A stretch of DNA of 64,000 bases. It comes from Candidatus Gastranaerophilales bacterium. GTDB lineage: Bacteria > Cyanobacteriota > Vampirovibrionia > Gastranaerophilales > Gastranaerophilaceae. Position 1 is the first letter of the stretch. Every line of letters starts with the position of its first letter. A model generated the notes under the pieces. That model ran no database searches. It had not been told where the DNA came from and was given only the letters and a program-made list of their open reading frames with translations. Both the position numbers and the translations under genes were made by a program. This document shows positions 1 to 7,384 of this stretch, piece after piece. The stretch lies in assembly GCA_900552525.1 (NCBI GenBank), contig UNSK01000001.1, positions 124,001 through 188,000 of the forward strand. The letters run 5' to 3'.

Positions 1-180
1 ATTCATAGATTTATTATCTTACACATAAATGAATGTTGCAAGAATATTACGATTACCGTAAAAAAAAGATTGTCAATAGAATTTTTATGTATTATAAACG
101 TAAACTTTTGTTAATTCGGTTTTTTCTTTGCAGGCATGGGGAGCATGGGGAATTGTAAAAATTTTTACGAAATTATTTAC

Positions 181-209
181 TTGATAAAAAGATAAGAAAA
201 TTATACTAT
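181..209 (+). promoter_or_regulatory. Candidate promoter upstream of the 216-437 untranslated stretch
   Basis: TTGATA (181-186) is followed after 17 nt by TACTAT (204-209). A perfect palindrome GTAAAAATTTTTAC lies just upstream, near 154-167. A second, weaker pair TTGTCA (70-75) / TTATAA (92-97) lies further up. Calls rest on hexamer match and spacing only. Confidence 0.4.
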
Positions 210-215
210 ATACAC

Positions 216-437
216 ATACCTGAAAGGAGTGATGGCTGCTAGACTCGGGGGGAGTCAAAGATAGAAAAAAGATTTAAAATTTTTAGAACATTTACAACAA
301 AAAACACAAATCAATTTTAACAAAACATTTACCTGATTAAGAGATTAAATTATTGGAGATTTGAGGACTCAAAAGATTTTTGGGGTAGGAGATTATTGGG
401 TTAAAAAGACTTTCCTGTTTATGGAAAGTCTCTTTTT
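216..437 (+). ncRNA. Candidate small RNA or leader, no protein seen
   Basis: About 220 nt between a promoter-like pair and an intrinsic terminator, with no credible reading frame. The 5' part is much richer in G+C than its surroundings and holds a small hairpin, GACTC (242-246) with GAGTC (252-256). An 11-codon ATG frame (232-264) sits only 2 nt after AAAGGAG and is probably not translated. anmK starts 19 nt after the terminator with its own -10 box, so this is more likely a separate RNA than an anmK leader. I could not match it to a known RNA family. Confidence 0.3.
403..437 (+). terminator. Intrinsic terminator
   Basis: GACTTTCC (408-415) pairs with GGAAAGTC (423-430) around a 7-nt loop, followed by a T-run (433-437). 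It ends the transcript started near 216. Confidence 0.75.
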
Positions 438-443
438 ATGTGC

Positions 444-449
444 TAAAAT
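444..449 (+). promoter_or_regulatory. -10 box for a leaderless anmK transcript
   Basis: TAAAAT, preceded by TGC (extended -10 pattern), lies exactly 6 nt before the anmK ATG at 456. No Shine-Dalgarno is present, and transcription would start at or next to the start codon. Confidence 0.5.
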
Positions 450-455
450 TGCTTT

Positions 456-1571
456 ATGGAAGAAAAAGAAACAAAAAAGATTATAGGTTTGATGTCCGGA
501 ACCTCCTGCGACTCAATTGACGCCGGACTTTGTGAAGTTTATCCGGATATGTCGGTAAAACTTATTCACGGTATAAATTATTCGTATCCTGAACATATAA
601 GAGCAAAACTTTTTTCAGCTTTTAGAGGAGATCTTTCTGTAAAAGATTTGTGCCAGCTTAATTTTGCTGCAGGCAAATGTTTTGCTGACGCTGCAAATAC
701 ACTTATTGCAGAATTTGGCAAACCTGATTTGATTTCAAGTCATGGCCAGACAATTTATCATTATCCTTTTGATGAAAAACTTGACGGAATTTCTTTAAAG
801 AGTACTTTACAGATTGGCGAAAGTTCTGTAATTGCGCATGAAACAGGATGTATGGTTGTTTCAAACTTCCGGGAAAAAGATATTGCAGCAGGCGGACAGG
901 GAGCACCGCTTGTATGTTTTGCTGATGAAAAATGGTTTAAAAATTCACTCGTTCAGAATATCGGAGGAATTTCTAACGTAACGGTTGTGTCTGATGATTG
1001 TGAAACTTTTGGATTTGATACCGGATGCGGAAATATTATGATTGATTATTGTACGCAAAAATTCTTCGGACAAAAATATGATAAAGATGGGACAATTGCT
1101 TCAGAAGGAAATATTTGCGAAAGCTGGCTGGATTGTCTTTTGCAGGACGAATATTATTTTATAGACCCTCCAAAAACTACAGGCAGAGAATATTTTTCAA
1201 ACAAATATATCGAAAATATTTTGAAGACAGCGCCTTCTGAACCAAAGGATATTATTACTACACTGACTGCGCTTACAGCAAAAACAATTGCTCAGGCTTA
1301 TGAAAGATTTGTTTATCCGCAGACTCATGTAGATACTGCAATAATAGGCGGCGGAGGGGCTTATAATAAAACAATGATGAAATTCTTGAGAAATTATCTT
1401 CCAAAACATATTGAATTAAAAACCCATGAGGATTATGGAATTTCTAATAACTTCAAAGAGGTTATGGCATTTGCGCTTTTAGGCTACTGCAACTATTACG
1501 GCATTCCAAATAATCTGCCGTCATGTACGGGTGCAAAAAAACGTACTATTCTCGGCAAAATTACTTACTAA
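456..1571 (+). CDS. anmK: Anhydro-N-acetylmuramic acid kinase
   Basis: This kinase hydrolyses and phosphorylates the anhydro sugar released from old murein, giving MurNAc-6-phosphate for cytosolic cell-wall recycling. The 371 aa length is normal for the family. The N-terminal phosphate loop GLMSGTSCDSIDAG (from residue 10), SHGQT, NIGGISN, GFDTGCGN and the late GGGGAYN motif fit the ASKHA-type AnmK fold. The start has no ribosome-binding site, but an extended -10 box lies 6 nt upstream. Its 3' end overlaps the end of the convergent ketosynthase pseudogene by 11 nt. A NagA homologue lies 7 kb downstream; MurQ was not seen in this window. Confidence 0.95.
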   Translation: MEEKETKKIIGLMSGTSCDSIDAGLCEVYPDMSVKLIHGINYSYPEHIRAKLFSAFRGDLSVKDLCQLNFAAGKCFADAANTLIAEFGKPDLISSHGQTIYHYPFDEKLDGISLKSTLQIGESSVIAHETGCMVVSNFREKDIAAGGQGAPLVCFADEKWFKNSLVQNIGGISNVTVVSDDCETFGFDTGCGNIMIDYCTQKFFGQKYDKDGTIASEGNICESWLDCLLQDEYYFIDPPKTTGREYFSNKYIENILKTAPSEPKDIITTLTALTAKTIAQAYERFVYPQTHVDTAIIGGGGAYNKTMMKFLRNYLPKHIELKTHEDYGISNNFKEVMAFALLGYCNYYGIPNNLPSCTGAKKRTILGKITY

Positions 1572-2790
1572 ACTTCTTCAATATAATTGAAGTATTTATT
1601 CCTCCGAATGCGAAGTTATTGGTCATAACGTATTCTGTCTCTATAGCTCTGCCTTCATTCTGAATATAATCTAACTTACCGCAGTTTTCGTCAATTTCTT
1701 TCAGGTTAAGAGTTGGATTGAACCATTTTTTATTCATCATCTCTACGGCAAGAATTGTTTCAATAGCTCCGCAGGCGCCCAGTGTGTGGCCTGTATAGCT
1801 TTTTATAGAACTTATCGGAACTTCTCTTTTAAAAACATTTTCTGTTGCTAAAGATTCTGCAATATCTCCGTTAAGCGTTCCTGTACCGTGTGCGTTAACG
1901 TAACCTATTTCACCAGCAGAAACTCCTGCACTTTCGAGAGCCTGCTTCATAACCTCGGCCATCATATCTTTATTCGGGTTTGTAATATGTGTTCCGTCTG
2001 TGTTAGCTGCAAAACCTGCTATTTCAGCATAAATCTCCGCACCTCTTGCTTTAGCATGTTCATATTCTTCTAAAATAAGAGTTCCTGCTCCTTCTCCTAT
2101 TACAAGCCCGTCACGTTTTTTATCAAACGGTGAAGGCGTAAGCTCCGGCGTATTATTCTTACTGCTTGTCGCATAAAGTGTATCAAATACACCAACTTGT
2201 GTCGGGTGGATTTCTTCGGCGCCTCCGGCTATCATAACGTCCTGATAACCATCTTTAATCGCTTCATATGCGTATCCGATGCCCATTGAACCCGAAGTAC
2301 AGGCGGTTGAGGTCGGGATTAATCTTCCGTGTGTTTAAAAATAAAGAGAAATATTTACAGCTGTTGTCTGAGGCATCATTTTGATGTAAGAACCTGAATT
2401 CAGGAGTTTAACCTCCTTATCAATACACATTGAATAGAAATCAAGTATTGCGTCCAGAGAACCTGTTGATGAACCGTAACTTACGCCGGTTCTTCCATTT
2501 GTAATAACTTTATCGCCTGAAAGTCCGGAATTACGCAGAGCTTCTTCTGCTGTAACAACAGCCATTAAAGCTACATTTCCCATTGTGCGTCTTACTTTTC
2601 TTGTGAAGTGTTCAGGAATTTCAAATCCTTTTGCAAATGCGCCCAGAGAAGTATTTAAACGTTCGTATTCTTCAAGTTTTTCCCAGTGTTCTACGCAGTT
2701 TTTATATATTTTTAATCTTTCAAACGCATCTTTTACAGTAGAACCGAGCGGGGAAGTTATTCCCATTCCTGTAATAACAACTCTTCTCAC
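1561..2790 (-). pseudogene. Beta-ketoacyl-ACP synthase (FabF/ApeR-like) with an in-frame stop
   Basis: The two halves are in the same frame. Residues 1-151 begin RRVVITGMGITSPLGS and end at NISLYF, followed by TAA at 2336-2338. Translation after the stop continues THGRLIPTSTACTSGSMG, then NAHGTGTLNGD and GHTLGACGAIETI, up to a normal C-terminus at 1561. A single change (AAA to TAA) explains the break. The catalytic Cys of the TACTSG motif lies after the stop and before the first internal Met (2286), so neither fragment could be active alone. The start overlaps the end of the reductase upstream by 4 nt. It could also be a sequencing error or be read through. Full length would be about 409 aa, normal for a KAS II. 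Confidence 0.85.
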
Positions 2791-3509
2791 AGATAAAGCC
2801 CTCCGTTAACAGCGATTACCTGACCTGTAATGTATCCGGCATCCTCACTAAGGAGATAATTAACAAGGCTTGCAACCTCTTTTCCGCTTCCCATACGGCG
2901 CATAGGTATTTGTTTAACTGCTTCTTCCGGCAGTTCTTCTGTCATATCAGTTTCAATAATCCCGGGTGCAATGCAGTTAACTGTAATTTTGCGTTTTGCA
3001 ACTTCCTGGCTTAAAGCTTTCGCAGCTCCGATCAGGCCGGCCTTTGAGGCGCTGTAGTTAACCTGACCTCTGTTTCCGCACTGGCCGGAAATTGAAGACA
3101 TTACTATAATTCTTCCTCTCTTTTGCTGTATAAGAGGCATAATAATCGGCTTTAAGACATTATAAAATCCGCCAAGATTGGTATCAAGAACGTCATCCCA
3201 TTCTTTGTCTTCCATTGCGGGAAACGGATTATCTTTTGCTATGCCTGCATTTAAAACAATTCCGTAATAAATACCGTTTTTTTCAATATCCGTAATAAGT
3301 GCATGTTCTGTTTCTTCCCTATTTTTAATGTCAAATGCGACAGTACGTGCTTCTACGCCCTTTTGAATAATTTGTTCTTTTAAAGAGTCAAGCCTTGAAG
3401 TATTTTTTGAACAATGCAGAACTATATTGTAGCCGTTTTCTGCGAGATATAAAGCTGTTTCACGCCCGATACCTCTGCTTGAGCCTGTAATTAAAATCCA
3501 TTTATTCAT
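2787..3509 (-). CDS. 3-ketoacyl-ACP reductase, SDR family (FabG/ApeQ-like)
   Basis: This 240 aa short-chain dehydrogenase would reduce 3-ketoacyl-ACP with NADPH. The N-terminal cofactor loop TGSSRGIGRE, the NAG motif, the catalytic Ser region MSSISGQCG, YSASKAG (Tyr and Lys) and the PGIIETDM loop are all visible and intact. It is the third gene in a minus-strand run of ketosynthase, dehydratase, reductase, ketosynthase; its stop overlaps the next start by 4 nt. That order matches the end of aryl polyene clusters (apeO-P-Q-R) as I recall them, so a role in a dedicated polyene or unusual acyl pathway is more likely than primary fatty acid synthesis. The start has AAAAGGAG upstream. Confidence 0.85.
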   Translation of the reverse strand: MNKWILITGSSRGIGRETALYLAENGYNIVLHCSKNTSRLDSLKEQIIQKGVEARTVAFDIKNREETEHALITDIEKNGIYYGIVLNAGIAKDNPFPAMEDKEWDDVLDTNLGGFYNVLKPIIMPLIQQKRGRIIVMSSISGQCGNRGQVNYSASKAGLIGAAKALSQEVAKRKITVNCIAPGIIETDMTEELPEEAVKQIPMRRMGSGKEVASLVNYLLSEDAGYITGQVIAVNGGLYL

Positions 3510-3528
3510 GGGTACTCCTTTTAATCAC

Positions 3529-3945
3529 TTAATTACTTCCACTAACATTTACCCCTGCACTTGTAATTTCTTCACCGCTATTATCATATATTAAACAATC
3601 AAAAGCGGCAATTTTGTTATCAGTGAATACTTCTTTTACAGTGACTTTATATTCTTCATTCTTTTCAAAATAAGGAATTTTGTTATTATACAGCCTTGTT
3701 CCCAGCAGTAAGCCGGGTTTTGGCTCTTTGCAGTTATTTTTAAAATAGGCATAACATCCGATTGCCTGTGCCATAAATTCAATACCGGTAAGAGTATTTA
3801 TTCCCTTTCCGGCCTCATAAAATATCTTTTGCTGATTTACCTTAAATACAGCTGTAAGCGTGCCGTTTTTAATGTCCATCTCCAGAATGTCATCAAGCAG
3901 TATCATTGGCGGTTTGTGCGGCAGTATTTTTGTTAAGTCGTACAT
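3529..3945 (-). CDS. 3-hydroxyacyl-ACP dehydratase, hotdog fold (ApeP/FabZ-like)
   Basis: 138 aa single hotdog domain that would remove water from 3-hydroxyacyl-ACP. The N-terminus carries LPHKPPMILLDD, and a later GIEFMAQAIGCYAYF helix places the acidic residue typical of the family. It is closer in style to the ApeP/FabA-like dehydratases than to FabZ, because it lacks the classic PHRFPFLLVD box. AAGGAG lies just before the ATG. The start overlaps the end of the upstream ketosynthase by 13 nt, which indicates translational coupling. Substrate is inferred from the neighbours. Confidence 0.75.
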   Translation of the reverse strand: MYDLTKILPHKPPMILLDDILEMDIKNGTLTAVFKVNQQKIFYEAGKGINTLTGIEFMAQAIGCYAYFKNNCKEPKPGLLLGTRLYNNKIPYFEKNEEYKVTVKEVFTDNKIAAFDCLIYDNSGEEITSAGVNVSGSN

Positions 3946-5024
3946 ATCTTTCTCCTTAATACTATAGCGCAGTTTGTTCCTCCAAATCCAAAAGATGTGG
4001 AAAGACAGGTTTTTACTTCTCCTGATTTTGTACTCTTATCTGCAAGAAGGATTTTAGGAAGTTTTTCGTCGTATTCACCGTCGTATATGTGTGGAAAAAC
4101 TTTATCTATGCCCTTTTCTAAAAGCCTGCAGCAGAGTGCTGTTTCAATGCTTGCAGCTGCACCGAGGCAGTGTCCTGTGAGCGGCTTTGTTGAACTTGCA
4201 GGTACTTTAGCGCCAAAAATATTATAAACAGCTCTTGCTTCCATTAAATCATTAGCCTGTGTGCCTGTTCCGTGCAGGTTTATGTAATCAATATCTTCCG
4301 GCTTCATCTCTCCAAGGGCAAGCCTTATTGCTTTTTCAGCTTCAATTCCTTCCGGATCTGGAGTTGTTGAATGATAGTAGTCTGTAGTTTCTCCGATTCC
4401 GGTAATTTCTATACCTTCACCTTCTTTAGATACTATAAAAGCTGCTGCACCTTCTCCGATATTAATTCCGCATCTGTTTTTACTGAACGGATTTGCCGGC
4501 TCTCCGGATAATATTTCAAGTGAATCAAATCCGTAAACAGGAAGTTTGGCAATTGAATCAACACCAATAACAAGAACTGTTCTGGCTATTTCCTTTTCGA
4601 GAAGTTCTTTTGCGATAGAAAAAGCTTTTATGCCTGAAGAACAGGCGGTCGAAACTGATGTATAGAAATTTGTAAACCCGAAATATTTATGTACAAATTC
4701 TGCTGGATTTCCGATTTCAAAATGCTTAGGGTTTCTGCTTGTTTCGTACTCCTCAACTCCCGAATTTGTAGTCGCTGCAACTATAGCAGTCGAATTTTTA
4801 TCAAGCGTTTCTATTTCAAGCGGTTTCAATACTTTCAGAATAAGCTGATTGGCTCTTATGTTGTAATTTTCCTCTTTGATTTCTTCAAGGGGGGTATTAA
4901 TACATCCGAGGCGTCTTGAATTTCGCAGTTCAAAACATCCGGCATCACCGTTTAGAGCCTTGTTAAAGACTTCTTCAATATTATCCCCGAGGTTACATAT
5001 AGCATTGTATTTTGTTATAATCAT
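3933..5024 (-). CDS. Beta-ketoacyl-ACP synthase (ApeO-like)
   Basis: 363 aa thiolase-fold condensing enzyme with a complete Cys-His-His set: STACSSGIKAF (Cys), NLHGTGTQANDLME (first His) and TGHCLGAAASIETA (second His), plus the C-terminal SFGFGGTNCAIV loop. It is about 45 residues shorter than FabF, mainly in the N-terminal half. It is the first gene of the KS-DH-KR-KS run and is divergent from a chain-length-factor-like gene only 18 nt away. With the downstream KS broken, this would be the only catalytically complete ketosynthase of the locus. Confidence 0.85.
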   Translation of the reverse strand: MIITKYNAICNLGDNIEEVFNKALNGDAGCFELRNSRRLGCINTPLEEIKEENYNIRANQLILKVLKPLEIETLDKNSTAIVAATTNSGVEEYETSRNPKHFEIGNPAEFVHKYFGFTNFYTSVSTACSSGIKAFSIAKELLEKEIARTVLVIGVDSIAKLPVYGFDSLEILSGEPANPFSKNRCGINIGEGAAAFIVSKEGEGIEITGIGETTDYYHSTTPDPEGIEAEKAIRLALGEMKPEDIDYINLHGTGTQANDLMEARAVYNIFGAKVPASSTKPLTGHCLGAAASIETALCCRLLEKGIDKVFPHIYDGEYDEKLPKILLADKSTKSGEVKTCLSTSFGFGGTNCAIVLRRKICTT

Positions 5025-5030
5025 TTATTG

Positions 5031-5036
5031 TATAAT
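5031..5036 (+). promoter_or_regulatory. -10 box for a leaderless transcript of the chain-length-factor-like gene
   Basis: A perfect TATAAT lies exactly 6 nt before the ATG at 5043, and no Shine-Dalgarno is present. The whole intergenic gap to the divergent ketosynthase is 18 nt. Confidence 0.55.
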
Positions 5037-5042
5037 TTTAGC

Positions 5043-5558
5043 ATGAAATTCTATATCAAAGATTTTTGTTACATTAAATCAGCGGAAGAAATTGACGTAT
5101 CTTCAATTCCTCCGCTTGTAAGAAGAAAGCTGAGTCCGATTGATAAAGCAGCTTTGAGTACAATGATTAAAGTTTTTGATAATAACGTGGAAGAAATAGT
5201 TTTTTCATCCCAATATGGTGAGCATACAAGACTTGATACCCTTATTACACAGTATAAAGAAGCCGGAGAAGTATCTCCTGCTCAATTCTCCGGCTCTGTC
5301 CATAACTATCCTGCCGGATTTTTTACGCTGATTAATAAACTTAATATTCCGTATTATGCACTTTCAGCCGGAGAAAATTCATTCTATGCCGGACTGGTGA
5401 AATCAGTTATATCAGGAAAAGAAACGATGTTTACTTATGCTGATACGTACAATGAAATAAAAGCAGTATCTGTATTGATTTCTCCATCAGGGGGAAATCC
5501 TGTAACATTAAAAGAAGTTGATTATGAAAATTTTATTGAAATTTTAATGCAACTGTAA
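5043..5558 (+). CDS. Ketosynthase-like chain-length-factor protein (ApeC-like)
   Basis: 171 aa. It resembles the N-terminal half-domain of beta-ketoacyl synthases (Ketoacyl-synt_2 type) that acts as a chain-length-factor partner in aryl polyene clusters. Visible features are PPLVRRKLSPIDKAAL, an IVFSSQYGE strand, SPAQFSGSVHNYPAG, and an ALSAGENSF stretch where a true KS would have its active-site Cys. No catalytic Cys-His-His set is present, as expected for a CLF. I chose ATG 5043 rather than an ATG 15 nt upstream because TATAAT ends 6 nt before it and the earlier ATG overlaps the promoter. Confidence 0.65.
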   Translation: MKFYIKDFCYIKSAEEIDVSSIPPLVRRKLSPIDKAALSTMIKVFDNNVEEIVFSSQYGEHTRLDTLITQYKEAGEVSPAQFSGSVHNYPAGFFTLINKLNIPYYALSAGENSFYAGLVKSVISGKETMFTYADTYNEIKAVSVLISPSGGNPVTLKEVDYENFIEILMQL

Positions 5559-5581
5559 TATACCAGAATCAGGAGGTGCTT

Positions 5582-5779
5582 ATGTATCAAGTTTATATTG
5601 ACAAACCATCGTATTTTGAAGCAGAGATGGCTGCAGAGTTTAAAGATTTGGAAAGTGCAGAAGCATTTGCACTCAAAGAAAAAGCAGCTGACAGCGAAGT
5701 TAGTTACGAAATAAAAGAAACTAACGGCTGTGTAAACAGCTACGGAGAGCAGATTGCAATACTTGTTAAGCGCGGTTAA
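5582..5779 (+). CDS. Small hypothetical protein
   Basis: 65 aa, acidic, with no membrane segment. AGGAGG (5571-5576) lies 5 nt before ATG 5582 and fixes this start; an upstream GTG at 5576 overlaps the ribosome-binding site. The sequence (YQVYIDKPSYFEAEMAAEF at the start) is not one I recognise. It lies 23 nt after the chain-length-factor-like gene in the same direction, so it may be co-transcribed. Its last 4 nt overlap the convergent acetyltransferase-like gene. Confidence 0.6.
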   Translation: MYQVYIDKPSYFEAEMAAEFKDLESAEAFALKEKAADSEVSYEIKETNGCVNSYGEQIAILVKRG

Positions 5780-6453
5780 TCAAGTTTCATAATTTCCGCA
5801 AGGTCGAATTCTTTTTGCGTAAATCTGGTTTTCTTCATGTTAAAGCTTGAACCTGTTTCAATCTTATTAATTTTATTAGCAATATCATCGCTGAATATGG
5901 TTAATTCAACAATGCTGGAAAGCTTATCTTTAATAAAACCAAGGTTAGAGTAATATTTTTTAGCTTCGTTATTTAATCTTTCAGCCTTTATGTCTGCGCT
6001 CACATCACCGCGGCTTTTTACATGTTTTAACATTTGAAGCAGGAGTGATTTTCGTCCCATATTCTGTATACCGTTTTTAAACATATAAAGCGTGTTAAGA
6101 CAAATATCTCCGTAGTCGGAGTAATCTGCAATTCCAGCAATATTTTTGTTGTCTTCAATTGCTATTAAAACTTTATTATCACTATCTCCATCGTATTTAA
6201 GAGCTTTCTTCAAAGCTTCTTTTACGCTTGCTTTCTGGTCGCTGCCGGAAATCGCAAGTTTATCTTCCGGCAATTTGTGACCTTTCAAAAGGTTCAGAAC
6301 CCGTTCGATAAAATTTTTATCATTTTTGTTTAATGAATAAATATCTATGACTGATTCCGCCCTGTTTTTTGCCGCAGTTGAAACGCTTCTGGATAAGTAT
6401 CTTGCCTGAAAATTCGGCTGTGATATCTGATAATTAGTATTTTTTATTTGTAT
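5776..6453 (-). CDS. GNAT-like acetyltransferase, probable ATA start
   Basis: The C-terminal part (about residues 95-165) looks like a GNAT domain, with an IAIEDNKNIAGIADYSD strand pair, an RKSLLLQMLKHVKSRG helix and NEAKKYYSNLGF near the acetyl-CoA end; the substrate is unknown. The first ordinary start codon is a TTG at 6288 with no ribosome-binding site. The frame stays open upstream to 6504, and AAAGGAG lies just before an ATA codon at 6453. Starting there adds 55 residues with a lineage-style N-terminus containing QPNFQARY. I therefore propose 225 aa with a non-canonical ATA start, or a mutated ATG. The A-tract promoter motif lies upstream. Confidence 0.55.
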   Translation of the reverse strand: MQIKNTNYQISQPNFQARYLSRSVSTAAKNRAESVIDIYSLNKNDKNFIERVLNLLKGHKLPEDKLAISGSDQKASVKEALKKALKYDGDSDNKVLIAIEDNKNIAGIADYSDYGDICLNTLYMFKNGIQNMGRKSLLLQMLKHVKSRGDVSADIKAERLNNEAKKYYSNLGFIKDKLSSIVELTIFSDDIANKINKIETGSSFNMKKTRFTQKEFDLAEIMKLD

Positions 6454-6468
6454 TTTTTCTCCTTTTTT

Positions 6469-6498
6469 TATTTGAAAACCTGAAAAAATTTTTTTTGC
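6469..6498 (-). promoter_or_regulatory. GC-A8-T6 upstream motif (copy 1)
   Basis: Read on the minus strand: GC, eight A, six T, then CAGGTTT and TCAAAT. The A/T junction is 13 nt from the TCAAAT hexamer. It matches four other copies in the window at near-constant spacing. It overlaps the divergent gene's TATAAT region at 6503 closely. Confidence 0.45.
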
Positions 6499-6502
6499 CT
6501 GC

Positions 6503-6508
6503 TATAAT
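6503..6508 (+). promoter_or_regulatory. -10 box for a leaderless spoIID-like transcript
   Basis: TATAAT preceded by TGC (extended -10) lies exactly 6 nt before ATG 6515. No Shine-Dalgarno is present. Confidence 0.6.
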
Positions 6509-6514
6509 AATTTT

Positions 6515-7384
6515 ATGGGGATGAGAAGAGGTTTAATACTTTTTATAACATTTATATTTTTAAGCTGTCCTTGTTTTGCGATAAAAATCGGACTCCAAAC
6601 AAATGTAAATAAAACTTTTATCGGCGCATCTACAAAAGCACAGGTAATCAACTGTGATACAAACAAGCTTATTTTTGTGATGGAAAAAATGAAAGGCTAT
6701 GAGATGAAGCCTTACCGCGGAGTAATTGCAATAAAAGTAAACGGCCAGTGGAATAAGATGAGTGCGTCCAAGATTGTTATAAAACCTGAAACAGGCGGTT
6801 TCCTGAGTGTTAAAAGAAAATGGTACCGCGGAAATTTTAAAATTATAAATGACGGTATGGGGCTTACAGTAATTAATGACATACCTCTTGAAAAATATTT
6901 AAGAGGGGTTGTTCCATCCGAAATGCCTTCAAGCTGGGAGCACGAAGCTCATAAAGCTCAGGCGATTGCAGCGAGAAGTTACGCAATTGCAAACAGAGGA
7001 AAACGTGCAAAATACGGCTATGACCTGAAAGATACTCCGGAAGATCAGGCATATGGAGGTGCAAGTGCTGAAAAAACAAATACAAATGAAGCTGTAGAAG
7101 AAACTTCCGGTATAGTTCTTGTTTGTCAGGGAAAAATTGTCCCTGCATATTATTCTGCGTCAGCAGGCGGTAAAACAAAAACCGGAGGACAGGTCTGGTC
7201 ATCTGATTTGCCGTTTTTAAAATCTGTCCCATCTTTTGATGACGGCATAAAGAAAAACGGCCATGGAGTAGGTATGAGCCAGTATGGCGCAAATAATCTG
7301 GCAAAACGCGGTTATAATGCTTATCAGATTTTGAAATATTTTTATGCAAATACTAAGTTCGCAAGGGTTAAAGGTGAGTATTGA
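6515..7384 (+). CDS. SpoIID/LytB-domain exported protein, putative murein glycosidase
   Basis: 289 aa with a signal peptide (about residues 1-22, ending CPCFA). The SpoIID domain covers roughly residues 110-285: LEKYLRGVVPSEMPSSW (the Glu of PSEM is the catalytic acid in family members), KAQAIAARSYA, AYYSASAGGKT and the late GHGVGMSQYGA motif. In sporulating bacteria SpoIID is a lytic transglycosylase; here an envelope remodelling role is inferred, because such proteins are common in non-sporulating Gram-negatives and cyanobacteria. The next gene's start overlaps its stop by 1 nt (TGATG). Confidence 0.85.
   Translation: MGMRRGLILFITFIFLSCPCFAIKIGLQTNVNKTFIGASTKAQVINCDTNKLIFVMEKMKGYEMKPYRGVIAIKVNGQWNKMSASKIVIKPETGGFLSVKRKWYRGNFKIINDGMGLTVINDIPLEKYLRGVVPSEMPSSWEHEAHKAQAIAARSYAIANRGKRAKYGYDLKDTPEDQAYGGASAEKTNTNEAVEETSGIVLVCQGKIVPAYYSASAGGKTKTGGQVWSSDLPFLKSVPSFDDGIKKNGHGVGMSQYGANNLAKRGYNAYQILKYFYANTKFARVKGEY

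Noticed and set aside
232..264. 11-codon frame as a leader peptide
   Set aside because: The Shine-Dalgarno is only 2 nt from the ATG and the peptide has no attenuator-type codon run.
1888..2073. Plus-strand frame with many Cys opposite the ketosynthase pseudogene
   Set aside because: Antisense shadow of conserved ketosynthase codons, without a ribosome-binding site.
6873..7349. 158-codon minus-strand frame inside the SpoIID-like gene
   Set aside because: Antisense of a well-conserved domain; no promoter or ribosome-binding site of its own.
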